Origin: Candidatus Aegiribacteria sp.
Lineage (GTDB): Bacteria > Fermentibacterota > Fermentibacteria > Fermentibacterales > Fermentibacteraceae
NCBI GenBank assembly: GCA_021107345.1
Contig: JAIOSX010000143.1
Location: 1 to 7,887 of the forward strand
Direction of reading: 5' to 3'
Length of the DNA stretch: 7,887 nt
The notes below the pieces were generated by a model that saw only the letters and a program-made list of their open reading frames with translations, had not been told where the DNA came from and did not search any database. The translations under genes and the position numbers were made by a program. This document shows positions 1-5,661 of the stretch, one piece after another. The first letter of the stretch is position 1, and the number at the start of each line of letters is the position of its first letter.

Positions 1-279
1 CCAGAGTATTGTATTGTCGGTTGGGGCAGGTGACTCTGAAAAACCATGATGAAGATCATTCTGCATGTATGTGTACCAGTCAGTATTCAGCCGGGGGATC
101 TGCAGCACAGGCTGTCCGTTAATTGAGTACTGAACGCGTTCAGGTATCTCGTTCTCGTTTTCCACAATCACCCTGATGGTAAGCCAGTTACCATTATAAG
201 TTTCTCCGTCAAGAGGTTCCGTGATATTCATGCCTGTAGCGGAAATAACAAAAAGTACAAAGCAGACTGTGATTCCCAT
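1..279 (-). CDS. Exported protein, N-terminal part only (Ig-like, probably PQQ-like beta-propeller)
   Basis: This gene runs off the left edge; 93 codons are visible. The start chosen is the ATG at 279, preceded at good spacing by GGAG. An in-frame ATG at 291 (four residues longer) overlaps that Shine-Dalgarno and is less likely. The protein opens with a hydrophobic stretch (about residues 3-15, ITVCFVLFVISA), a probable signal peptide although its n-region has no Lys or Arg. Residues about 18-60 (NITEPLDGETY, then VQYSINGQPV) look like a bacterial Ig-like fold. Residues about 67-93 include DWYTYMQNDLHHGFSESP and end in an ILW. That pattern (W, M.D, H.G.S.SPAP, N..LW) resembles the entry of PQQ-like quinoprotein beta-propeller domains. 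The fold assignment is by eye from a short piece and the function is unknown. It is separated from the rdgB operon by 149 bp and probably has its own promoter. Confidence 0.6.
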   Translation of the reverse strand, partial: MGITVCFVLFVISATGMNITEPLDGETYNGNWLTIRVIVENENEIPERVQYSINGQPVLQIPRLNTDWYTYMQNDLHHGFSESPAPTDNTILW

Positions 280-309
280 AGTACACTCCATTTTCTTTAT
301 TATATAGTC

Positions 310-315
310 ATTATA
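310..315 (-). promoter_or_regulatory. Possible -10 box for the exported protein
   Basis: On the minus strand TATAAT occurs about 30 nt upstream of the ATG at 279, which would give a leader of roughly 24 nt. The hexamer at the right distance upstream (TGCTGA, 17-bp spacer, 333-338) is a poor -35 match, so only the -10 supports this call. A second TATAAT-like run (TATATAATAAAG) lies closer to the gene and would leave almost no leader. Confidence 0.35.
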
Positions 316-410
316 CTTATGAATCCATCACTTCAGCAGGCACAGACCGGTTGTTTTCGAGCAGCATCACCAGGACTTTTCAAATCGGGTGACAATCTCC
401 CAATTATCAA

Positions 411-430
411 GAATAACCGTATGGTTATTC
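411..430 (-). terminator. Hairpin at the end of the rdgB operon
   Basis: GAATAACC and GGTTATTC form a perfect 8-bp stem with a 4-nt loop overlapping the rdgB stop codon. On the minus strand it is followed by TTGATAATT, which is U-poor for an intrinsic terminator. It may be a weak terminator or a 3'-end stabilising hairpin. It is the only clear hairpin between this operon and the next minus-strand gene. Confidence 0.4.
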
Positions 431-1019
431 AGGGAATGAAGGAAGAAACCAGCTTATCCATGAGCTTCTGCATGGCCCGGGCTCTGTGGCTGATACGGTG
501 TTTTTCCTCAGGGGAACATCTTGCAAACGTCTTATCAAGCTCATCAGGAAGGAAAACCGGATCGTAACCGAACCCATCTTCTCCATCAGGTTCCTCTATG
601 ATCACACCGGTAACCTCACCGGTTGCGCTTAATTCAATTTCTTGCGATACCAGGACTGCAGAAGTCCTGAAGGCTGCTCTCCTGTTCTCCTCGCAGAGCA
701 TTGTTCTCAAGAGCTTGTCAACATTGTTTTCATAGGAGCAGTCGAATCCTGCGAACCTGGCGGCATATATACCGGGAGCACCACCGAGAACATCGATGAA
801 AAGTCCTGTATCATCTGCTATTGCAGGGAGGTGAGTTTTCTCAGCTACATCCCTCGCTTTGATATAAGCGTTCTCCTCAAGAGTTACTCCAGTTTCCTCA
901 ACTTCCCAGTTCGGAATAAGATCGCAAACCGGGATAATTTCAACCTGCAGATCTTTAAGAAGGTATCTGAGCTCCCTGAGTTTGTCCGGATTTCCAGAAG
1001 CAAGGACTATACGCTTCAT
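429..1019 (-). CDS. rdgB: XTP/dITP diphosphatase (RdgB/Ham1 family)
   Basis: This cytosolic pyrophosphatase removes non-canonical purine nucleotides (XTP, dITP, ITP) from the pool, releasing the monophosphate and pyrophosphate, so that they are not incorporated into nucleic acid. The protein is 196 residues, the normal family length. Family landmarks are present: the N-terminal SGNPDKLREL phosphate-binding segment (residues 8-17), ADDTGL (68-73) whose D70 matches the catalytic Asp of E. coli RdgB, GIYAARFAG (83-91), FGYDPVF (150-156) and the C-terminal KHRISHRARA (173-182). The ATG overlaps the rph stop codon by 4 nt (ATGA), so translation is probably coupled to rph; no strong separate Shine-Dalgarno is seen. 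It is the last gene of the smpB-rdgB operon, and rph-rdgB adjacency is common in bacteria, for example rph-ysnA in Bacillus subtilis. No key residue is missing. Confidence 0.96.
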   Translation of the reverse strand: MKRIVLASGNPDKLRELRYLLKDLQVEIIPVCDLIPNWEVEETGVTLEENAYIKARDVAEKTHLPAIADDTGLFIDVLGGAPGIYAARFAGFDCSYENNVDKLLRTMLCEENRRAAFRTSAVLVSQEIELSATGEVTGVIIEEPDGEDGFGYDPVFLPDELDKTFARCSPEEKHRISHRARAMQKLMDKLVSSFIP

Positions 1020-1729
1020 TCCGCTGAAGCTTCTCGCTGAAGCGGGAGAACAATCTCCCTGATAGTTCTTATAGCCGTCAAAGTCATGGTGTTGACCGTT
1101 TCAACGGGAACAGTTCCGCCTTCCGCTGTGGCCTGCAGCTCTACCAGTTCACCTGATTCGGCGACCACAACATTCATATCCATAACAGCTCTGGAATCTT
1201 CATCGTAACATAGATCGAGAAGTATGTCTTCACCCACCACACCCAGGCTCAGAGCACTTACATAACCTCTGAACGGGTCATCCTTCATCTTCCTCTCCAC
1301 GATCTGTCGCTTTATAGCAAGCCTGAGGGCCACAGCGCCTCCAACAATCGATGCAACGCGTGTTCCACCGTCGGCCACCAGGACATCGCAGTCTACCACT
1401 ATTGTCCGCTCACCCATTCTATCGAGATTAACTGCCTGTCTGAGGCTTCTTCCTATCAGCCTCTGTATCTCATGAGTACGTCCCTTCGCCCCGCTGCGCT
1501 CTCTTTGTACTCTCCGGTTGCCGCTGCCGGGAAGCATTCCGTACTCCGCCGTGATCCATCCGGTTCCACGACCTGCCAGGAAGAAGGGAACTCTGTATTC
1601 AACCGTCGCGGAACACAGCACTCTGGTTTCTCCCCATGTTATCAGCACGCTGCCGTCAGGCAGGGGCTGGTAACCGGTTTCTATCTCGATCTCTCTAAGT
1701 TCGTCGTTCTGGCGTCCGTCAGCTCTCAT
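1016..1729 (-). CDS. rph: Ribonuclease PH
   Basis: A phosphate-dependent 3'-5' exoribonuclease that trims the 3' ends of tRNA precursors and other structured RNAs, releasing nucleoside diphosphates; the family forms a hexameric ring. At 237 residues it has the usual length. Visible signatures: WITAEYGMLPGS (58-69), GRTHEIQRLIGRSLR (83-97) with the phosphate-site arginines, DCDVLVADGGTR (113-124), and LCYDEDSRAVMDMN (173-186), where D178 and D184 match the metal-binding Asp pair. Near the C-terminus ELQATAEGG replaces the more usual ELQGTAEG. The ATG at 1729 has AGGAG close upstream (about 4 nt spacing). A 37-nt gap separates it from murI upstream, and its stop overlaps the rdgB start. An rph gene in the same operon as smpB groups two RNA-quality functions together. 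Confidence 0.97.
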   Translation of the reverse strand: MRADGRQNDELREIEIETGYQPLPDGSVLITWGETRVLCSATVEYRVPFFLAGRGTGWITAEYGMLPGSGNRRVQRERSGAKGRTHEIQRLIGRSLRQAVNLDRMGERTIVVDCDVLVADGGTRVASIVGGAVALRLAIKRQIVERKMKDDPFRGYVSALSLGVVGEDILLDLCYDEDSRAVMDMNVVVAESGELVELQATAEGGTVPVETVNTMTLTAIRTIREIVLPLQREASAE

Positions 1730-1766
1730 CGGGCTCCTATCATTTTCAGAATCACGGTTTCAAAGA

Positions 1767-2573
1767 TCAATGAAGCTCACCCACTTCGATTTGTGTAACC
1801 AGGGGTATGGATTTGCCCAGAAACCTCTGTGCGATTTCCTGGAATTTCAGCGGTATGTCGCTGACATAGAAACTGTTTTCTCCCTGCAGGTTATCAGATC
1901 TCATGCCACTTGCGTCAAGAATGGAGGCAACCTCATACGCTGTTGATTCTGCAGAATCAATCAGCCTGATGCCCTGTCCAAGAAGCTTCGAGAGCGCATT
2001 CCTGAGAAGAGGGTAATGTGTACAGCCCATAACCAGTGTATCGATACCCTCGTTTACCAGAGGAGCGGTGTACTCTCTTAAAATCATTTTGGTGATAATG
2101 TGATCAAGCCATCCTTCTTCCACCAGAGGAACCAGGAGTGGTGTGGGCTGGGCTATGACCATGTTAACTGTGTCGTAGGATTTAAGAGCTTTCTGGTATG
2201 CTCCGCTGGAAATCGTACCCAGGGTTCCGATAACTCCAACTTTCCCGGATTCAGTTACTCCAGCCGCCGTCTTTGCTCCTGGATCTATAACGCCGATTAC
2301 GGGTACGTCAGCGAACTCTCTGAGGGCGGGAAGACTTACTGATGACGCAGTGTTGCAAGCCACAACAAGAAGTTTAACACCCTTTTCAAGAAGGAAGTCA
2401 GCATCCTCCATGGCAAATCTGATTACCGTTTCGGGGGATTTCGAACCGTAAGGCACCCTGGCAGTGTCGCCGAAATAGATCACTGATTCAGCTGGAAGCA
2501 GGCTGTTCACAGCCCTTACAACCGTTAAACCTCCTACTCCCGAATCGAAAATACCTATTTTTCCTGAGTTCAC
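1767..2573 (-). CDS. murI: Glutamate racemase
   Basis: Converts L-glutamate to D-glutamate in the cytoplasm, supplying the D-Glu that MurD adds to the peptidoglycan stem peptide. The protein is 268 residues with a complete catalytic site: IGIFDSGVGGLTV (6-18), with D10-S11 binding substrate, the PYGS segment (41-44), the first catalytic cysteine in ACNTAS (C73), and the second in MGCTHYP (C184, H186). The segment AQPTPLLVPLVEEGW (141-155) has Thr where most homologues have Cys in ACPLFVPLVEEG; that cysteine is not catalytic. The start is GTG at 2573, sharing four bases (GTGA) with the stop of the GerMN-like gene, with AAGGAG 10 nt upstream. The neighbouring amidase and GerMN-like genes point to a cell-wall module inside the operon, and Bacillus racE sits next to gerM in the same way. 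Confidence 0.97.
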   Translation of the reverse strand: MNSGKIGIFDSGVGGLTVVRAVNSLLPAESVIYFGDTARVPYGSKSPETVIRFAMEDADFLLEKGVKLLVVACNTASSVSLPALREFADVPVIGVIDPGAKTAAGVTESGKVGVIGTLGTISSGAYQKALKSYDTVNMVIAQPTPLLVPLVEEGWLDHIITKMILREYTAPLVNEGIDTLVMGCTHYPLLRNALSKLLGQGIRLIDSAESTAYEVASILDASGMRSDNLQGENSFYVSDIPLKFQEIAQRFLGKSIPLVTQIEVGELH

Positions 2574-3181
2574 TGCCTGAATACTCCTTCTATGCCCCTT
2601 AGTGGAATACCTTCGGGATAAGAAGAATGCAGATTTCCAGCTATCAGAGGGAACAGACGTGTAAAACAGATAAAACGATTCTCAATCGTCAGTTTCAGAC
2701 CCAGGAAATCTCTTTCCGATGGAAGATCTACATAAATAGTATCAAGTTTAGTGAATACGTAAACCTGATCGATTGATTCGTCCTCTATTCCCGCTTCGGC
2801 AGCCCATCGTTTAACCAGGAAGAGAGCCTCAAGGGATTTACTCTCTATTTCGGGAGCTGTTGGGAGCGAATCGACAACCGGCTGGGATGATTCAGAGATG
2901 TATAAGGAACAGGGCGTAATATCCCAGGAGGCTTCAGGCCCCTCGGGCAGATCCTCCATTTCGGGAAGGGTTACCCTCTCTTCTGATGTATAGAGACTTT
3001 CAGGAGTGGTATAAAGCTCAACATCCTCAAAGGTTTCATCCGTGCTCTCCTCGATTCCCAGGGATTTGTTGACCGTTTTCATCCCGAAGGATATGGCGAA
3101 ATAAGTGAAAATGATAATACCGGCGATGACGCCCAGGCGGATCAGGATTCCCCTGAGATCACTACTTTCAAGCTTCAACAT
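2570..3181 (-). CDS. Membrane-anchored GerMN-like domain protein
   Basis: A 203-residue protein with one transmembrane segment near the N-terminus (about 11-32, rich in Ile, Val and Phe), then an acidic, Pro/Ser/Glu-rich linker (about 43-88), then a C-terminal domain (about 90-203). That domain has the layout of GerMN: a short LYI strand, a helix around ALFLVKRWAAEAG (119-131), VYVFTKLDTIYVDLP (140-154) where GerMN has its v..g.a.vDls strand pair, and a final IEGVF. The ATG at 3181 is chosen because GGAGG lies 7 nt upstream; an upstream ATG at 3226 would add 15 residues and overlap the amidase. It most likely faces the periplasm. In Bacillus, GerM acts in sporulation and germination wall processing; here, beside an amidase and murI, a role in wall remodelling is inferred. 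The domain call is by eye plus synteny. Confidence 0.75.
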   Translation of the reverse strand: MLKLESSDLRGILIRLGVIAGIIIFTYFAISFGMKTVNKSLGIEESTDETFEDVELYTTPESLYTSEERVTLPEMEDLPEGPEASWDITPCSLYISESSQPVVDSLPTAPEIESKSLEALFLVKRWAAEAGIEDESIDQVYVFTKLDTIYVDLPSERDFLGLKLTIENRFICFTRLFPLIAGNLHSSYPEGIPLRGIEGVFRQ

Positions 3182-3194
3182 CAGAATTCCTCCA

Positions 3195-4352
3195 TTACTG
3201 CTGCTCAGCAAACTCCAGAACAGCATCTACAATAGCTTCTGCAGATGCAAGACGGAAGTCCAGAGATTGAAGCATTCGCTCCTCCCCTGGATTTGAAATG
3301 AACGCTATCTCAACAAGAACCGAAGGCATCAGCGCTCCGCGGAGCACGTAGAAGCCCGCCTGCTTCACTCCTCTGTTTATGTTTCCTTCAAATCTTTCCG
3401 CCATGCTATCCTGAATTTCAACAGCGAGTGAACTGCTTCTTTCAAGGTATATATTCTGGGCTATATCAGCAAGCAGGAACGAAAGAGCATCATCCTGATA
3501 ACTATAGGAAGCTTCATCGTAACCCTCATCGAACTCTATCACGCTGTTTTCAAGCATTTCGACCGCCCTGCTGTCATCGGTTCTGGCCCTGGAGAGAAAG
3601 AATGTCTCGAAACCGTTCGCAGTGGAATTTACGGCAGCATTGCAGTGTATACTGATGAAAAGATCAGCTTTCATGGAGTTCGCGAGTCGAGTCCTGGCTC
3701 CGAGTGATACGTAACAGTCGGTGCTTCTTGTCATGATAACTTCCAGATCAGGTTTGCGGATGATAAGGATATCCCGAACCAGAAGAGCTATCTCAAGTGC
3801 TCTGTCCTTTTCAAAGGTACCTGCATAACCGACGGCTCCGGGATCCCTTCCACCGTGACCGGGATCGATAACTATGCAGTCGAAATCGTCAAGCCAGGGA
3901 GACTGCTGTCCCATTTCCAGGGCAGCAATGATCGATGAATCCGAATAGATCGGGCTGGAATCTATGTATACAGGTTCCCTTGGAGGGCCATTCCATGAAA
4001 GCTCAGGGAAAACAAGTGGTTCCGCCGCCCTGAAGAATATCAGCATAACCGTGCCGTCATCCCGGAGGGAGTAATCAAGGGAATCAACTGCATCGGTAAG
4101 CTCAACGGTAAAACCGCAGGAATCGGCATCAGTCTCCCAGCCGTACACCCAGAAAGGAAAAAAGGCTTCGGGCATGATAACCCTGTGCCCTGGTCTTACA
4201 TTCACAGAATATCCTGTAACGGCAATACTGTCCATTATAGCTTCAGAAGAGGTAAGTTCCATCAGAAGTCCATCGTACCTGGGAATGATACGGGTAGTTA
4301 CCGTTCCGCCCGCCAGGGTTGCTATAAGAAAGATAAGGTGAATGCTACTCAT
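3195..4352 (-). CDS. N-acetylmuramoyl-L-alanine amidase (Amidase_3)
   Basis: A zinc amidase that cuts the bond between N-acetylmuramic acid and L-alanine in peptidoglycan, used in cell separation and wall turnover. It is 385 residues. Residues about 1-19 form a hydrophobic export signal, although its n-region lacks basic residues. Residues 20-150 are strand-rich, with no domain I can name; an AMIN-like wall-targeting domain is possible. The catalytic domain fills 158-385: DPGHGGRDPGA (163-173, zinc ligand H166), TFEKDRALEIA (E181, second ligand), SIHCNA (234-239, H236, third ligand) and VLVEIAFISN (345-354, catalytic E348). All metal and catalytic residues are present, so it should be active. 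The ATG lies inside the smpB end (8-nt overlap, ATGAGTAG) with only a weak Shine-Dalgarno, suggesting coupling. The GerMN-like gene follows after 13 nt. Confidence 0.94.
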   Translation of the reverse strand: MSSIHLIFLIATLAGGTVTTRIIPRYDGLLMELTSSEAIMDSIAVTGYSVNVRPGHRVIMPEAFFPFWVYGWETDADSCGFTVELTDAVDSLDYSLRDDGTVMLIFFRAAEPLVFPELSWNGPPREPVYIDSSPIYSDSSIIAALEMGQQSPWLDDFDCIVIDPGHGGRDPGAVGYAGTFEKDRALEIALLVRDILIIRKPDLEVIMTRSTDCYVSLGARTRLANSMKADLFISIHCNAAVNSTANGFETFFLSRARTDDSRAVEMLENSVIEFDEGYDEASYSYQDDALSFLLADIAQNIYLERSSSLAVEIQDSMAERFEGNINRGVKQAGFYVLRGALMPSVLVEIAFISNPGEERMLQSLDFRLASAEAIVDAVLEFAEQQ

Positions 4353-4815
4353 AACCTCTGGATACCCTCTTCATCTCTGTTCTGATCTTCCTTTCACTGT
4401 CCCTCTGTGCAATATCACGACGCTTATCATACTGCTTCTTGCCCCTGCAAAGCCCCAGTTCCAGCTTCGCCCTTCCGGAGCTCAGATGAACATCCAGGGG
4501 AATGAGTGTATAACCTTTCTCGCGAATCATCCTGCTGATTTTTTTAAGCTGTCTTCTGTGCGCCAGTAACTTTCTGTCACGGTAAGGCTCATGATTATCT
4601 CTTGCCTGGGCATATTCAGCAATATGCATCTGATGAACCCAGAGTTCTCCATTATCGTCTAATGAAGCGTAGGCTCCAATAAGGCTGATCTTTCCATCCC
4701 TTATGGATTTGATCTCGGAACCCTTCAGTACAAGCCCTACTTCCATTGAATCCAGTATTTCGTACTCGTGGCGGGCTTTCCGGTTCCTCGCAATTACTTT
4801 TCTGTCATCTTTCAT
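4345..4815 (-). CDS. smpB: SsrA-binding protein SmpB
   Basis: Binds tmRNA and delivers it to stalled ribosomes for trans-translation, so that truncated proteins are tagged for degradation and the ribosome is freed. The 156-residue length is typical. Signatures: NRKARHEYEILD (11-22), GLVLKGSEIKSIRDGKISL (27-45), WVHQMHIAEY (59-68), the HEPYRDRKLLAHRRQ segment (75-89), and a strongly basic C-terminal tail (about 125-154) that lies in the mRNA channel when bound. The ATG at 4815 has AAGG 7 nt upstream. It is the first gene of the operon, with a plausible promoter at 4839-4867. No tmRNA gene (ssrA) is visible in this window. Leadership of a cell-wall/RNA operon by smpB is unremarkable for bacteria, though the combination varies between lineages. 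Confidence 0.97.
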   Translation of the reverse strand: MKDDRKVIARNRKARHEYEILDSMEVGLVLKGSEIKSIRDGKISLIGAYASLDDNGELWVHQMHIAEYAQARDNHEPYRDRKLLAHRRQLKKISRMIREKGYTLIPLDVHLSSGRAKLELGLCRGKKQYDKRRDIAQRDSERKIRTEMKRVSRGYE

Positions 4816-4838
4816 TTATTCGCCTTTCCCGGTTGGGA

Positions 4839-4867
4839 AATATACAGCAAACTGCTGAGTTCGGTAA
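4839..4867 (-). promoter_or_regulatory. Likely promoter of the smpB-rdgB operon
   Basis: On the minus strand TTACCG (4862-4867) and TATATT (4839-4844) are separated by exactly 17 bp, a sigma70-type arrangement with a good -10 and a mediocre -35. It sits just upstream of smpB and would give a leader of under 20 nt. A 5-bp inverted repeat, CAGCA-AAC-TGCTG (4845-4857), lies inside the spacer and could be an operator or chance. The tRNA promoter faces the other way a few bases beyond. Confidence 0.5.
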
Positions 4868-4875
4868 GATGAATA

Positions 4876-4904
4876 TTGACTTTATGCGATTTCTTCCCTA
4901 GAAT
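4876..4904 (+). promoter_or_regulatory. Sigma70-type promoter of tRNA-Leu
   Basis: TTGACT (4876-4881) and TAGAAT (4899-4904) are each one base from consensus, with an ideal 17-bp spacer. The following CGCGGG is a GC-rich discriminator of the kind found at stringently controlled stable-RNA promoters, so growth-rate or ppGpp control is plausible. Transcription would begin near 4911, a few bases before the mature tRNA 5' end at 4917. Confidence 0.82.
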
Positions 4905-4916
4905 CGCGGGCACAGA

Positions 4917-5004
4917 GCCGAAGTGGCGGAATAGGCAGACGCGCTAGGTTCAGGACCTAGTGAGGAATTTCCTCGTGGGGGTTCAAGTCCCCCCTTCGGT
5001 ACCA
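4917..5004 (+). tRNA. tRNA-Leu (anticodon CAG)
   Basis: An 88-nt class II tRNA with the 3' CCA encoded in the DNA (5002-5004). Acceptor GCCGAAG pairs with CTTCGGT, where the first pair is G-U rather than G-C. The anticodon stem CTAGG/CCTAG closes the loop TTCAGGA, giving anticodon CAG (4951-4953) for the Leu codon CUG. A long variable arm (stem GAGGA with TCCTC) is diagnostic of the Leu/Ser/Tyr class. The T arm is GGGGG-TTCAAGT-CCCCC, and the discriminator is A73, as expected for leucine tRNA. The gene stands alone between its own promoter and terminator, divergent from smpB. Confidence 0.97.
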
Positions 5005-5008
5005 AATA

Positions 5009-5052
5009 GGGACGGAGGTAATTAGAAATGTTAATTACCTCCGTCCCTTTTT
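5009..5052 (+). terminator. Strong intrinsic terminator after tRNA-Leu
   Basis: A perfect 16-bp stem (5009-5024 with 5032-5047, beginning GGGACGGAGG), a 7-nt loop GAAATGT, then five T residues (5048-5052). It starts 4 nt after the tRNA CCA. The minus-strand side is followed by TATTT, so it may also stop transcription coming from the RmlC-like gene, whose stop codon lies 15 bp away. Confidence 0.92.
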
Positions 5053-5066
5053 ACAGATATCTCCCG

Positions 5067-5576
5067 CTACCAGCTGTACGGTTCGTTGAGAATATCCCTT
5101 TCAGAAATAACAGGATTTTCTATCCCCCATTTGATTGATATTCCCGGATCGTTCCAGGCTATACCATACTCATCGCTATTATCGAAATATTCACTAACTA
5201 TATAAACTAGAATAAGATCGGTAGATGCTGCATATCCATGGGCTACACCGGGTGGAATAAGCAGCCCCACGGGTTCTTCCGCGTCGAATTCAAGGGATAC
5301 CGATTTACCGTATGTTGATGAATCTTTTCGGAGGTCAGCCAGACCTGCCGTCATCCTGCCGCTAACCGGAATCCAGAAATCCCACTGATGATTATGATAA
5401 TGAAGCCCTCGCAGCACACCTGCCCCTGATCTGGAACAGTTGACCTGGATTCTGTCACCGAATACTTCCGGGAGCCACTCCTTTCTGAAGAGCTCGAAAA
5501 AGCTTCCCCTTATATCCTTGTATTCTGTCATACTGTAAAGATGAGTGCCTTCTATTCCGCATTTTTCTATCTTCAA
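5067..5576 (-). CDS. RmlC-family sugar-nucleotide epimerase-like cupin (dTDP-4-dehydrorhamnose 3,5-epimerase family)
   Basis: A 169-residue cupin of the RmlC family, whose typical members epimerise C3 and C5 of dTDP-4-keto-6-deoxyglucose on the way to dTDP-rhamnose. Seen: DIRGSFFELF (21-30), QVNCSRSGAGVLRGLHY (44-60) with the catalytic His (H59), ADLRKDSSTYG (80-90), LLIPPGVAHGY (105-115), the active-site Tyr (Y125) and WNDPGISIKW (141-150) with the Asp partner of the His (D143). The lysine that RmlC proteins carry in their GKLV segment is absent: here the stretch reads HQWDFWIP, with D66 at that point. The His-Asp dyad and Tyr are kept, so epimerase chemistry is possible but the substrate may differ. 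The start is TTG at 5576, with AAGGAG 6 nt upstream; the next Met (residue 16) would cut into the fold. There are no rmlA, B or D neighbours, so the pathway is not shown by context. Confidence 0.82.
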   Translation of the reverse strand: MKIEKCGIEGTHLYSMTEYKDIRGSFFELFRKEWLPEVFGDRIQVNCSRSGAGVLRGLHYHNHQWDFWIPVSGRMTAGLADLRKDSSTYGKSVSLEFDAEEPVGLLIPPGVAHGYAASTDLILVYIVSEYFDNSDEYGIAWNDPGISIKWGIENPVISERDILNEPYSW

Positions 5577-5661
5577 GAATTTCTCCTTCCACTTGCGTTC
5601 AGGATACCTAAGATACTAGATTGAAGTATAAATCAAAATCTTATCCGAGAGGGAAAAAAAC
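5577..5661. promoter_or_regulatory. Divergent promoter region between the RmlC-like gene and nth
   Basis: These 85 A+T-rich bp lie between two divergent genes, so both promoters should be here. TATAAA (5627-5632, plus strand) and TATACT (5625-5630, minus strand) overlap as opposed -10-like boxes. Neither has a good -35 at 16-18 bp. Shine-Dalgarno sites are visible at both ends: AAGGAG for the minus gene and GAGAGGG for nth. Confidence 0.4.

Noticed and set aside
371..400. Second weak inverted repeat (ATTGGG / CCCGAT) downstream of rdgB
   Set aside because: Six pairs including a wobble, a 9-nt loop and no T-run; too weak to call a terminator.
642..1040. 132-codon open frame on the plus strand opposite rdgB
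   Set aside because: It lies antisense to a clearly conserved gene, has no family signature and no good ribosome-binding site; it is a shadow frame.
1022..1046. Direct repeat CGCTGAAGC at the end of rph
   Set aside because: It is two copies of nine bases within coding sequence (Glu-Ala-Ser-Ala-Glu) and is explained by codon use.
1472..1798. 108-codon plus-strand open frame opposite rph and the murI end
   Set aside because: It is antisense to two conserved genes and has no recognisable protein features.
4825..4840. Hairpin TTTCCC-loop-GGGAAA just upstream of smpB, considered as a translational control element
   Set aside because: With the predicted start site near 4832 the left arm would not be fully transcribed, so RNA folding there is doubtful.
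4917..5052. tRNA-Leu 3' end as an integration site for a mobile element
   Set aside because: No integrase, no repeat of the tRNA 3' end elsewhere in the window, and the terminator follows at once.
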